55,913 nt of DNA from Defluviitaleaceae bacterium. GTDB lineage: Bacteria; Bacillota; Clostridia; Lachnospirales; WQUN01. Both the position numbers and the translations under genes were made by a program. The DNA is taken from assembly GCA_009779835.1 (NCBI GenBank), contig WRBD01000017.1, forward strand, positions 1 through 55,913, written 5' to 3'. The notes beneath the pieces are model-generated. The model ran no database searches. It saw only the letters and a program-made list of their open reading frames with translations, and was not told the DNA's origin. This document shows positions 47,701 to 53,003 of the stretch, one piece after another. Within the stretch, counting starts at the first letter, position 1, and every line of letters begins with the position of its first letter.

Positions 47701-49505
47701 GTACGGATTCCGCGGCTGTTGGAGCCGCTTGCAGGCCAAACAATGTGTTGGGTTACATAATTTATCCAATCGCCGTCAGCTATCATTTCAATTTCGCTGC
47801 GGGGCAAGCCGAATACTTCACTTATTAATGCTTCGTGCCTATGAGATTGTAAATTGTGCATTCCCCAAAACTCGCCGTTTATAAATACCGCACCGAATGT
47901 GGCGTTTTGTACCATGGGGCGCAAAGGATGCGACATTCTGTGTACAAGTACGTCCCGCAGGTCGGTACCTTCGGTATCGCCATTTCGGACTTGAAGATGT
48001 CTGAAAGTATTCAACTCTTCGTTTGCCGCGTAAAAATGCCGGCGGGTATTTGGTATCAAAGCGGGGCCGCCCGGTATTCCAACGAAATCGCCGTCGCCCT
48101 GGTTAAAATTAAGCCGTATTGAACGCAACGGGAAAAACCTTGTCCAGTTACCGAATATCCAAGCATTTGCGCGTTGATTGGTAACAATACGATTTTGTTC
48201 GTCAAACACTTCGACGTTTACAATCTGCCTTGAACCGCTTGCGTTATCCCAAACATTCATACCACGGCCGGCTACACAAGAGCTTGCAGACTGACCGCAA
48301 CCGCAAGTGGTGGGGTTGCCTGTGTGTCTTGGTACTTCAAGTCCCCAGCCGTTACCGTTATTGTTACCGGGGTGAGTGGGTAAACCCGGGGCAAGCGGCG
48401 GAGCGGGATTGCCGTCCCAGTCCCTGCCGTCCCACATACCGGCTCTTATTTGAGATTCCCAGTTATAATAGTTAACATTAACCCAGTGGTTTGGGTTTTC
48501 CCTTTCTCTTGCAGCAAAGGATTGCATTCCTCTGTCCCAGTTACGGTACCAGCCCCTAACCGGGTGAACAAAATCAGAGGGGTCGGTAACAATGGAGAGG
48601 ATTCTTATACCGTTCCAGTTCATATCGGGACGGTTTACAATAAAAGTACCGGTTGTAGTATTACCGCCCACACCGTCTAAATCGAACGCTCTGGCGCGGA
48701 CTACCATACCGTTGTAAATTTGGGTTGGCACATAGTATCCGTTGCTGGATACGGTATGTGCGGGAGGGCCGGCGGCGGCTACACCGTCAACTATGGGAGC
48801 GGGTACGCGGGCGTTCTGTACTGTGGGGGGTGATGCAGCGGTGCCTCTGCCGCCGGCTCCATTTCCACCAACGCGGTTAGGCGTAACATACGAACTGTCT
48901 TCATCGTCGGCGTTTTGGGACCACCCTACGTTCCAAGGCGCGGGGTTCGCTCTGCCTACGCCGCCTACGGACATTGGGCTGTTTGTATGAACGGCGGCAT
49001 CACCGGTACCGTGACCGTGATTAATTGTAATGGTGGAAGTAGGCAGAAGCAAAAGCGAACATCCGCAAGTCGGGTTAGCGACATGCGGAAAAACGTGAGA
49101 AGGGCCGTAAGAAGAACGGCCATTAACAATAGGCCCGCAAGTACGCGGTTCGCTGCCGTCCGTAGTAAAGCGGACATCCGCACCATGCCCGTGAATGCTT
49201 AGGTTAAATGCCGTTTGGTAAACTCCGCCGGAATGAGAAAGCCTGGGTGCGGGCGGAACCCCTACAAACATCGGGGCAATTAAAAATAATTCTTCTTCCT
49301 CTTCATTTTCTTCGACGTCTTCCTCATCGTCGAAGTCGATTGCCGGGGGAGAAGTCGTCTCCACAGGCGGCAATCCGATGTCGAATGAGCTTTCGCTTGT
49401 AACCCCGTCATTCGCCGCCACGGGTGTAACCGTAAACGACGATAACGCCATCACAAACGCCAACACTAACGACAACATGCGTTTGATTTTTGCATGTTTT
49501 TGCAT
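35706..49505 (-). CDS. Giant secreted CotH / lamin-tail / InlB-repeat / dockerin-like protein (4599 aa)
   Basis: One uninterrupted frame of 4599 codons. Residues 1-31 are a signal peptide, followed by an acidic Glu-rich stretch (about 60-72). Residues 83-290 resemble a chitobiase-C-like fold (VRFTTDGSEP) with insertions. Residues about 300-900 form a CotH kinase-like domain: FINGEFWGMHNLQSHRHEALI near 535, a NWDWISNNFEAW segment near 680 and a metal-binding-like IVQDFDNAVF near 705. Six lamin-tail-type domains start near 1128, 1430, 2057, 2863, 3200 and 3512, each with INQ-YG and SHGFIEL-N motifs. About thirteen InlB B-type repeats with a ...F.MP..-V.V.A.W end fill the rest. An MBG-like piece lies near 2660 and a jelly-roll-like domain near 3830-4030. 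A dockerin-like pair of helices ends the protein (about 4520-4590). CotH proteins phosphorylate spore-coat or surface proteins; that activity here is inferred. AGGAGAT precedes the ATG. Confidence 0.88.
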   Translation of the reverse strand: MQKHAKIKRMLSLVLAFVMALSSFTVTPVAANDGVTSESSFDIGLPPVETTSPPAIDFDDEEDVEENEEEEELFLIAPMFVGVPPAPRLSHSGGVYQTAFNLSIHGHGADVRFTTDGSEPRTCGPIVNGRSSYGPSHVFPHVANPTCGCSLLLLPTSTITINHGHGTGDAAVHTNSPMSVGGVGRANPAPWNVGWSQNADDEDSSYVTPNRVGGNGAGGRGTAASPPTVQNARVPAPIVDGVAAAGPPAHTVSSNGYYVPTQIYNGMVVRARAFDLDGVGGNTTTGTFIVNRPDMNWNGIRILSIVTDPSDFVHPVRGWYRNWDRGMQSFAARERENPNHWVNVNYYNWESQIRAGMWDGRDWDGNPAPPLAPGLPTHPGNNNGNGWGLEVPRHTGNPTTCGCGQSASSCVAGRGMNVWDNASGSRQIVNVEVFDEQNRIVTNQRANAWIFGNWTRFFPLRSIRLNFNQGDGDFVGIPGGPALIPNTRRHFYAANEELNTFRHLQVRNGDTEGTDLRDVLVHRMSHPLRPMVQNATFGAVFINGEFWGMHNLQSHRHEALISEVFGLPRSEIEMIADGDWINYVTQHIVWPASGSNSRGIRTDNSTEVAGGTRRRSAGDATAATIGDHDGYARIIPATHPLTGAANQHAGRNHLTHEWYEYLDTLMCMDDLIDMFIIGMHFENWDWISNNFEAWRSNSYMPGVHGADRRWRFIVQDFDNAVFHGANDMLTYFTAMKSPSCVASCRHGSGSDCWNNREGRDGTGGGFVDMGLPFSIFDLGRSENAARLFRVLLQNPTFRNTFAARYSTYTGTAFHPARAENIIDEYAAFASLGGSSAPAIGRHHMRWGLLITAGEQGRGSNSVFARVFGEPATTVYTNTRMRHGPFLAPWITATGNASMAERAGAWNNQQMPYRWPPHSLRGPNTDSVSGVALRNQENVLKLRAAPSTAPGGMARNSIEHMRAYFSRSAPNGSISGSGAFGREHLPGPTGGLGAAGNYSRINWRITEGSSATSPTRNDIGWFDVAGAHVRNDLYKWGNLADYDRTVAGAPGFAIGNFSARYLQNMPITVTINDIPGNQFREWVLGTGIELVSGTLEDRTITIRPTASATGTASSLTVTASYSTTPQRSAIINQVFGQGAQGGTIAVSHGFIELYNPWTVPVNLNGTSIQIQNIGNNAPANLTATEWREFPLSGEIPPRHSFLIVSKGGNGWYNDGSTGTHMPSYVIQKYDMAVPLQFSNRNISVALVRGVDRLSPVITTVQQNSILDLVGARNSNAPRDQVHNVWGPQAAWRISQSASVRRIGFRNTRDNWADFEEIRYSDLTFAEINHYRPRSIDDGAWPANAGSLHTITIDGGVMGYRAFPNPAAAGDIVSLTAGMAPVGMTFDRWTSEDVSILGPESPTEAFFVMVNRPVTVSANFVPIAKVLPEPTIIINQLHGQGLEAGDNAISHGFIELHNPTDNPVSLNGMSIQIMNDADGTWRKYDIPGGHTMEPGCSFLIVSTARANTNTNPAAGHAPRYIIPDEEWDIGWNRLFGHNSLTVAIVGNTTLLSHPIAGNEWENVLDLVTAVNSPAPDPLPDFLGEGPAFRMWRQGAARRTDYQNKRCNETDFTGIDYRYPTGYANRRPNFATNANGITNARLEQVRPRWSGDGPIGGPAAGHITILGGGRIGAGATPNPANAGQTVRISAGYNDGFVFTHWEVEQGGVSLANINHRTTNFTMPAGLTEGIVLRAHWDARYSVTVNGSRANPDQSGQGIYNEGDRVILFAGYRIDGHFFDGWRGHNVHLLADRNAPITYFYMPDRDVEFTANWLRLEGSNPFPMVLEAVANEPGLTHAVWVPGQHIRYGSTASVGYTEPFGHTNSRLNVTGPGQHTLILASGRDSGLRLDMSGRRFVHVTVDADGTVTSPSTFRNISWDNRPEHPHGRVSSREGTDNVFVSYRAGDAQTPQNPAAGIPAGHIPRSIVDLFRLTVVGSYAAVPSTDGSITGQARFPEGRRVAVNAGVHATQAFTGWTVDPPNAVVFADRTNPITSFIMPDREITVTASFGDAMGVLPSMPTVMINQVYGQGTGTNNTVSHGFIELYNPTSSDVDIGGWSLQVWNQAENRWNVLNLPYTSMEPGTSFLVVSTAGTAASPRHTIENWDLSWNQPLSNRSLSVALVSQTTPLPTVFGIQDWRNVHDLVGVVHGTETVTHRLGDNPAQRTSNEIAARRINFRNTRVNSADFEPINYSSGSGGINAERLNVVRPRFSGDGDWASDLVEPGHTVIMGGGNNSSASPSPATATQTVTIDAGINPGFQFSHWVVISGGVTLDDSNESPTTFSMPSPTVAVTVQANWNRVSGVTIVDGGTGHSGHGPQAVGERVVLFAGTGAPGYFFDKWEGPDVSLLANPNASITYFIMPDGPVSFTATWERKFQPPSWPMLLNIVQNPTIAPALQVPGNPAGGNFPAGTGGGPGGTITAATLTHAAWMGPGHTTSDQVHGLLQPMPREVSIPAAGDYTIILNNGAASNISNNSAGRFLHITVDAEGVISVPWAGNRCGWGQFRPTIGATAWPGMPSGRTNNAVVSHSTTTGANHLSYGGGLPEGTVAGSAPATMSTFALAVTDAYDGAGPLNSPLNGSGLFPENQYVSVNAGHRDGFVFVGWTVIGAPSGFTVSNLAAADSPITTFEMPAGSVVLGAVWTPDTRVNPTVNWPTNLTAQFGQTLGSLLPISNGSGTPGQFEWVQDSDTPVGNVGTRSHVLRFVPTNQNNFFVVTQVVTITVSGAVAPPLTFPTAANITLGQPLSASVLSGGVSAPAAGNWAWVNGAQVPATLGAHQLPVSFTPTGAHITSFTWTGVLGFNAGPPITVTRNVTVNVVMPPQQPAILGDVLINQVYGHGATPNDNAVSHGFIELVNMTDSPISLDGYSLQVQNIAANSPANITPVGWQVLNLNGRTIPANRSLLIVSQGADVNNNSVAGHTPRYTIQTWDIAWNLVFNDVNMSVALVLGTEPLTSPAPTSQNSAAIPDSEIFERIVDLVGTQGRIWPNDWAHNFLNTANIGYSRHLASRRVNFRDTRNNNSDFTAIDYRYPVGYVGITPGGATSDNGITNERLQRFRPRHSGEPRWSAEAGYQVTIEGTAAEYSAVTPSGNRPAGTTMTLTVTAPVGQRFAGLPGSAIPVTGAAGEFNLTVGSSRLNAIGTFLMPANGGVITVNATLVEDPFVQTVVINQMYGRAMANNNAVSHGFIEIYNTLNIPFDLAGHSLQVQNIADGPDGINNEIHEWEVLNFSEELTDTIMPPKTSLLIVTSQSNTVGTRYNISASDAEMDMVFSNRNFSAAIVNGTTRLSDTITEAEMENVVDLVGAVNGLNNDRDMIVNFRGISPASGISNQVAIRRRWDEDVIRNRRRNNEDFRTVRYAADGVSSEELEAFRPRRRADGPWPVPNYLVTVAGNAAGFTAITPSGARPAGTGMTVTITPPIGHRLVSTPTITTTIPTLSEISMAANRLSATATFTMPEGGGEITVNASLEEMDIPTGLLINQMYGRAMTNNQAVSRGFIELYNSTNAPFDLRGLSLQVQNLSDGPVGQPNTVFPWEVLVFEDELDEAKLTMPPRTSLLIVTEQENTTGARYTIPAWDAEMDMVFSNRNFSAAIVVGTARLSNTITNDERAFLIDLVGAWNEADGPRDSVANFQGAPAHRISNQEAVRRAWDNVGGTNVIRNSPSNLNDFTTVRYAPPTGDSPGVSNELFELVRPRYSGDDPWNGPSLHEVDVTVTGAGAVDAEIEVTPSGAQFANTPISVTITAPDGQRFVANAGATLSAMGAATFTLTVSSDRLRAVGTFNMPAGSGVANVNADFEEIPVDPRTLLAGLVRPQLNATAENNTTPANSHFVGTSGVFAEEFRLTARDNNTQVLIGFAGTNRTPVVFNNASLVTTPTRWRPASESGVGIVNASAFQLSFPTTGYENITFTARQKSTGSGPNAFFLAYLDDSGTWVRIEGSDRDIYRVGSDTYDALEHPDAASYTNFVLPAALDNQSMVHLRVVFNGLGNLTSGNTSINNIEIRGEEAGGISFNLTPQSVTINNDNLLRTVTVGGSATGDITLGNVPVEFAPYVSVAVNASNAIEVTGTRPTTDVPPVTGNFTVAVTREGVSRNLTVNVNLTTTWQQTQDDFAITIIDGGEGATPSQRAEAGAPITLNAGAAPAGKRFANWSSDDVEITGATLQSGAAFIMPSHDITVTANWNDYHAITVTGGTASPATAVVDDTVTLTFTATPPEGYRFKEWIITSAADPNLAMATANTFVMPDGPVNAVPEYEPVSATANPIKIVDGGTNASANPNPADVDEEVTLYAGTRPGFIFSHWTGEIEVSEMSLFSVTTPSAFSYVTTPGALDMVQTFSEELVFLVDDCPTASKFIMPDAPVTVTAHWVLGDGTFTIQWPGNPQQNMKLSVDVEDEFNGGDFTGATITINVADAPVNNLLEISLSVGFDVYEEGSDAVSVTHDVTVRIRTNSLGGGSNSVFVTVEELMFDAVGFNGIILTPTVGLVAGFVLGAVTQTGRVTSADATAIARWLALANDDDLRTQFEAEYNFCRFAADMDATNTIGLQDLTTLQRWLVGHDVSALKVGNGNG

Positions 49506-49600
49506 GATAAATATCTCCTCTCAGTTCCCCGTAAACCTATACTTTCGTGAAATTGTATAAATTCACGGCAGTATAGCATTTACTTTTGTTGATTATTACC

Positions 49601-49629
49601 ATAATACATTTTATTGCCGTTTTATTCAA
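49601..49629 (-). promoter_or_regulatory. Candidate promoter of the giant gene
   Basis: Minus-strand TTGAAT (49629-49624) and TATTAT (49606-49601) are exactly 17 bases apart, giving a leader of about 90 bases before the ATG at 49505. Confidence 0.55.
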
Positions 49630-49679
49630 GTGTTTCAATGAAATATTTTATGTAAATTTTATGCTTTTTTTCCAATTTA

Positions 49680-49715
49680 GAAACGCAGTCGTTTTATTAT
49701 GAAAAATTGCGTTTC
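49680..49715. repeat. Inverted repeat behind the MBL-fold gene
   Basis: GAAACGCA (49680-49687) pairs with TGCGTTTC (49708-49715), an 8-bp stem with a 20-nt loop. It starts five bases beyond the hydrolase stop. There is no clean T-run, so it is only a possible terminator. Confidence 0.4.
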
Positions 49716-49720
49716 AAGCA

Positions 49721-50482
49721 TTAAAGCCATATTGAAAAATAACCATATTCATGAGTGCCGCTTCCATGATGTAATTTCCCCTCGGACATTAAAGTATTAA
49801 ATGCGTTTTTCATATCGTGAAGTATGGAGTTCGGTACATTTAAATCATGATGTGCAGGGAAAACACTTGTTATTGGCAATGCTGCTATTCGTTCTATTGA
49901 TTTTAAATAAGCAACAGGATCAGTAGACGGAAAATAAGCGAACAGTGTTCCGATGTAAACCAAATCGCCGGTAAAGAGATATCCTCTGTTCTTTTCATAA
50001 AAGCACATGTGTCCCGGAGAGTGCCCCGGCGTATGTAGCACCTGTATAACGCGCCCTCCTATATCAATAATATCGTTATCTCTTAAAACACGTGTGGGTG
50101 TGCCTTGAAACATTTGATAGTTATCAATATCAAAACCTTCCGGCAAATCACAATCCTCTACAACAAAACCTTTAATTTGTTCCCGGGTTAACGGAAACTC
50201 ACCATTGAGCCAGTTTATTTCATTTTCATGAGCGTAAAACTCGGGGAAAAATTTATGACCACCTACGTGATCCCAATGTATATGAGTTGCGACAGCTATA
50301 ATAGGATTATCAGTAAGTTTACGTACTTGTTCATATATATTTTCAATCCCAAGCCCGGTGTCAATTAGCAGGCTGTATTGCTCACCGTTCAACAAGTAGC
50401 TGTGCATTTCCTCCCAATGTCTATATTCGCTGATAATATGTGTATTTTCATCTATCTTCTCAATCGTAAACCAATCACTCAT
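49721..50482 (-). CDS. MBL-fold metallo-hydrolase
   Basis: The 253-residue protein is a metallo-beta-lactamase-fold hydrolase. The zinc ligands are visible: HIHWDH, the second His in HTPGHSPGH, Asp in FTGDLVY and His in FPAHHD. GAGGAG lies seven bases before the ATG at 50482, which decides the start over a longer frame. Members include lactonases, glyoxalases and phosphodiesterases; the substrate cannot be told. It is divergent from the DUF5050-like pair. Confidence 0.85.
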   Translation of the reverse strand: MSDWFTIEKIDENTHIISEYRHWEEMHSYLLNGEQYSLLIDTGLGIENIYEQVRKLTDNPIIAVATHIHWDHVGGHKFFPEFYAHENEINWLNGEFPLTREQIKGFVVEDCDLPEGFDIDNYQMFQGTPTRVLRDNDIIDIGGRVIQVLHTPGHSPGHMCFYEKNRGYLFTGDLVYIGTLFAYFPSTDPVAYLKSIERIAALPITSVFPAHHDLNVPNSILHDMKNAFNTLMSEGKLHHGSGTHEYGYFSIWL

Positions 50483-50535
50483 TATTGCGGTCTCCTCTTT
50501 TTCAGTATTAAAACCTGCCTTCGTTGTTAGGCAGC

Positions 50536-50549
50536 CTTGTCTTGACAAG
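50536..50549. promoter_or_regulatory. Palindrome upstream of the MBL-fold gene
   Basis: CTTGTC (50536-50541) and GACAAG (50544-50549) form a perfect inverted repeat with a two-base gap, about 55 bases before the hydrolase start in the divergent intergenic region. It may be an operator. Confidence 0.3.
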
Positions 50550-50589
50550 ACATTATCGCTAGTTAATCACAAAAATACAACAAAAATAT

Positions 50590-50619
50590 TTGACAGTTTC
50601 TTTTGCGTTGATTTAATAT
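50590..50619 (+). promoter_or_regulatory. Promoter of the DUF5050-like pair
   Basis: A perfect TTGACA (50590-50595) and TAATAT (50614-50619) are 18 bases apart. The start point would fall near 50626, so upstream in-frame ATGs near 50620 cannot be the start of the first gene. Confidence 0.6.
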
Positions 50620-50739
50620 GTGTATCGTAGTTTTTGTTTGTATTATTGGAAATTAGTCAAGTTGAAAAAAGTTTTACATGGTTTGTGGTTTTTGCATTTG
50701 TATCTATTTAGGCTACATAAAACGAAAGGGGTTCAAGTT

Positions 50740-51810
50740 ATGCATACTCGAACAAAAATAATCATTGTCGTTGTTACACTAATTATTATTTCCGGAGCAG
50801 TAACAGTGCTTTTGTTTAAACCGTGGGAGGAATATATTGCAACTTCCGAAAACGAACCGCAACAGAAAGAACGTAGGGGAAATACGGCAGGTAATATTGC
50901 TAATATAGGGCGTGTGGCACAAGACGGAGAATGGATATATTTTTCAGCACTCATTCATGAAAGTATACCGGGGATTCCTGTATCTGAAACAACTCCGCTG
51001 GGTCATTTAAGAAGAAAGCGGGTGGATGGTGGCGAAAGTGAATTGCTTTTCCTTGTCCCGCCCTTGTTTCCGGAGAGCATTAACGTAATAGGAGACTGGC
51101 TTTATTTTATAACATTTGATGGTTTACACAGGATGCGCACAGACGGTACACATGTGGAAATGCTTATAGGTTGTGTGGATACACGTCCCAACATCTCTCG
51201 TGTAATTCTTATAGAAAATTGGCTATTTTTTACACTGGCTGTTGATATTGACGGTGTGCGAGAACGTCATCTTTACAGAATGTCTGTTGATGGTGAAATA
51301 CATGAGAGGATAAGCAATATTAATGCCGGAAGTATCTCTGTTTCAGATGGCTGGATATATTATGCAGACAGAGATGACAATCACATGGTATATAGAATTC
51401 GACCCGATGGAACAGAGCGTATGCGGCTTAGCAGTGGTGGTGCCCGTGGGAAAATTATTGTTGACGATGGTTGGGTGTATTATTCAGATTTTTCCGGTGA
51501 TATATCAATATATAAAATACGGATTGATGGATCTGAACATCAACGAGTAGTAGAGCGAAGTTCTTATAATGGGGCAGATTATGAGTTTAATATTTTTGAC
51601 GGATGGGTCTACTATTCAAGTTATTTGAGTGACGGTATATATCGAATACGAAACGACGGTACAGACAGGCAAAGAATAAGCGATGGTTTCGGTCGTGAAA
51701 TTAATATCATTGGTGATTGGATTTATTATCGACCCGGATATGATGCTGATATCTTTTCACCCTTATACCGAATGCGCAAAGATGGCACAGAAAGGGAGCA
51801 AGTGCGTTAA
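50740..51810 (+). CDS. Membrane-anchored DUF5050-like repeat protein, copy 1
   Basis: The 356-residue protein has one N-terminal membrane anchor (about 7-28) with a short basic inside segment, so the rest lies outside. From about residue 60 it contains repeated units with the pattern W.YY or W.YF ... IYRI..DGT.R, six or so copies, typical of DUF5050 and related beta-propeller-like surface proteins. I start at ATG 50740 because AAAGGGG stands seven bases before it and the duplicate gene starts at the same residue. Function is unknown; such repeats often bind wall polymers or proteins. Confidence 0.75.
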   Translation: MHTRTKIIIVVVTLIIISGAVTVLLFKPWEEYIATSENEPQQKERRGNTAGNIANIGRVAQDGEWIYFSALIHESIPGIPVSETTPLGHLRRKRVDGGESELLFLVPPLFPESINVIGDWLYFITFDGLHRMRTDGTHVEMLIGCVDTRPNISRVILIENWLFFTLAVDIDGVRERHLYRMSVDGEIHERISNINAGSISVSDGWIYYADRDDNHMVYRIRPDGTERMRLSSGGARGKIIVDDGWVYYSDFSGDISIYKIRIDGSEHQRVVERSSYNGADYEFNIFDGWVYYSSYLSDGIYRIRNDGTDRQRISDGFGREINIIGDWIYYRPGYDADIFSPLYRMRKDGTEREQVR

Positions 51811-51876
51811 CGCCGTTTTATCATAAATGAGCTACTGACAAATTAATTGCCACATAAAACGAAGGGGGTTCAAGTT

Positions 51877-52947
51877 ATGCATACTCGAACAAAAATAATC
51901 ATTGTCATTGTCACACTAATTATTATTTCCGGAGCAGTAACAGTGCTTTTGTTCAAACCGTGGGAGGAATATATTGCAACTTCCGAAAACGAACCGCAAC
52001 AGCAAGAACGTAGGGGAAATACGGCAGGTAATATTGCTAATATAGGGCGTGTGGCACAAGACGGAGAATGGATATATTTTTCGTCACTCATTCATGAAAG
52101 TATACCGGGGATTCCTGTATCCGAAACAACTCCGCTGGGTCATTTAAGAAGAAAGCGGGTGGATGGTGACGAAAGTGAATTACTTTTCCTTGTCCCGCCC
52201 TTGGTTCCGGAGAGTATTAACGTAATGGGGGACTGGCTTTACTTTGTAACAATGGATGGTATACACAGAATGCGAATAGATGGTTCACATAAAGAAATGA
52301 TTCTAGGCTGTGCGGATACCCAACCTTACATTTCTCGTATATTTCTTGCAGAAAATTGGTTGATTTTTACATTAGCTGCTGACATTCACAGTGTGCGAGA
52401 AAGTAATCTTTATAGAATGTCTATTGATGGTGAAACACAGGAGAGAATAAGTAATATTAATCCAGCTAGTATCACTGTTGCAGATGGCTGGATATATTAT
52501 GCAGACAGAGATAAAAATCAAGCTGTATATCGAATACGAACCGATGGAACAGAGCGTATGCGGCTTAGTAATAGTGAAGCCCGGGGAAGAATTATTGTTG
52601 ACGATGGTTGGGTGTATTATTCAGATTTTACTGATGATATATCAATATTTAAAATACGGATTGACGGAACGGAGCATCAGCAGGTAGTAGCACGAACGTC
52701 TCACGAGTGGACAGATGCAGGTTTTAATATTTTTGATGGATGGATTTATTTTTCAAGTTATTTGAGTGACGGTATATACCGAATACGAACCGACGGCACA
52801 GACAGGCAAAAAATAAGCGATGGTTTCGGTCGTGAAATTAGCATCATTGATGACTGGATTTATTATAGACCCGGATATGATACGGATATCTTTTCACCCT
52901 TATACCGAATGCGCAAAGATGGTACAGAAAGGGGGCAAGTGCGTTAA
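51877..52947 (+). CDS. Membrane-anchored DUF5050-like repeat protein, copy 2
   Basis: This is a tandem duplicate of the preceding gene with the same length (356 residues), the same anchor and the same repeat pattern. The ribosome binding site region and the first 115 or so codons are nearly identical to copy 1, with only about six residue changes. The middle third differs much more (for example around residues 130-180 and 290-300), and the C-terminal 50 residues are again very close. The intergenic gap is 66 bases and both are probably on one message. Confidence 0.75.
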   Translation: MHTRTKIIIVIVTLIIISGAVTVLLFKPWEEYIATSENEPQQQERRGNTAGNIANIGRVAQDGEWIYFSSLIHESIPGIPVSETTPLGHLRRKRVDGDESELLFLVPPLVPESINVMGDWLYFVTMDGIHRMRIDGSHKEMILGCADTQPYISRIFLAENWLIFTLAADIHSVRESNLYRMSIDGETQERISNINPASITVADGWIYYADRDKNQAVYRIRTDGTERMRLSNSEARGRIIVDDGWVYYSDFTDDISIFKIRIDGTEHQQVVARTSHEWTDAGFNIFDGWIYFSSYLSDGIYRIRTDGTDRQKISDGFGREISIIDDWIYYRPGYDTDIFSPLYRMRKDGTERGQVR

Positions 52948-53003
52948 CATCGTTTTATCATAAATGTACAGGCAACTACAAAAATTAAATGGAGGAATAC
53001 AAA

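Noticed and set aside
35794-49560. Dozens of plus-strand open frames of 60-230 codons across 35.8-49.5 kb
   Set aside because: They are antisense shadows of the giant minus-strand gene: no ribosome binding sites, unusual amino-acid content (runs of Cys, Arg, Ser), and they break at random while the minus frame is open throughout.
50620-50739. Longer start for the first DUF5050-like gene
   Set aside because: The promoter -10 box lies at 50614-50619, so the extra codons would precede or coincide with the transcription start. The duplicate gene begins at the MHTRTK position.
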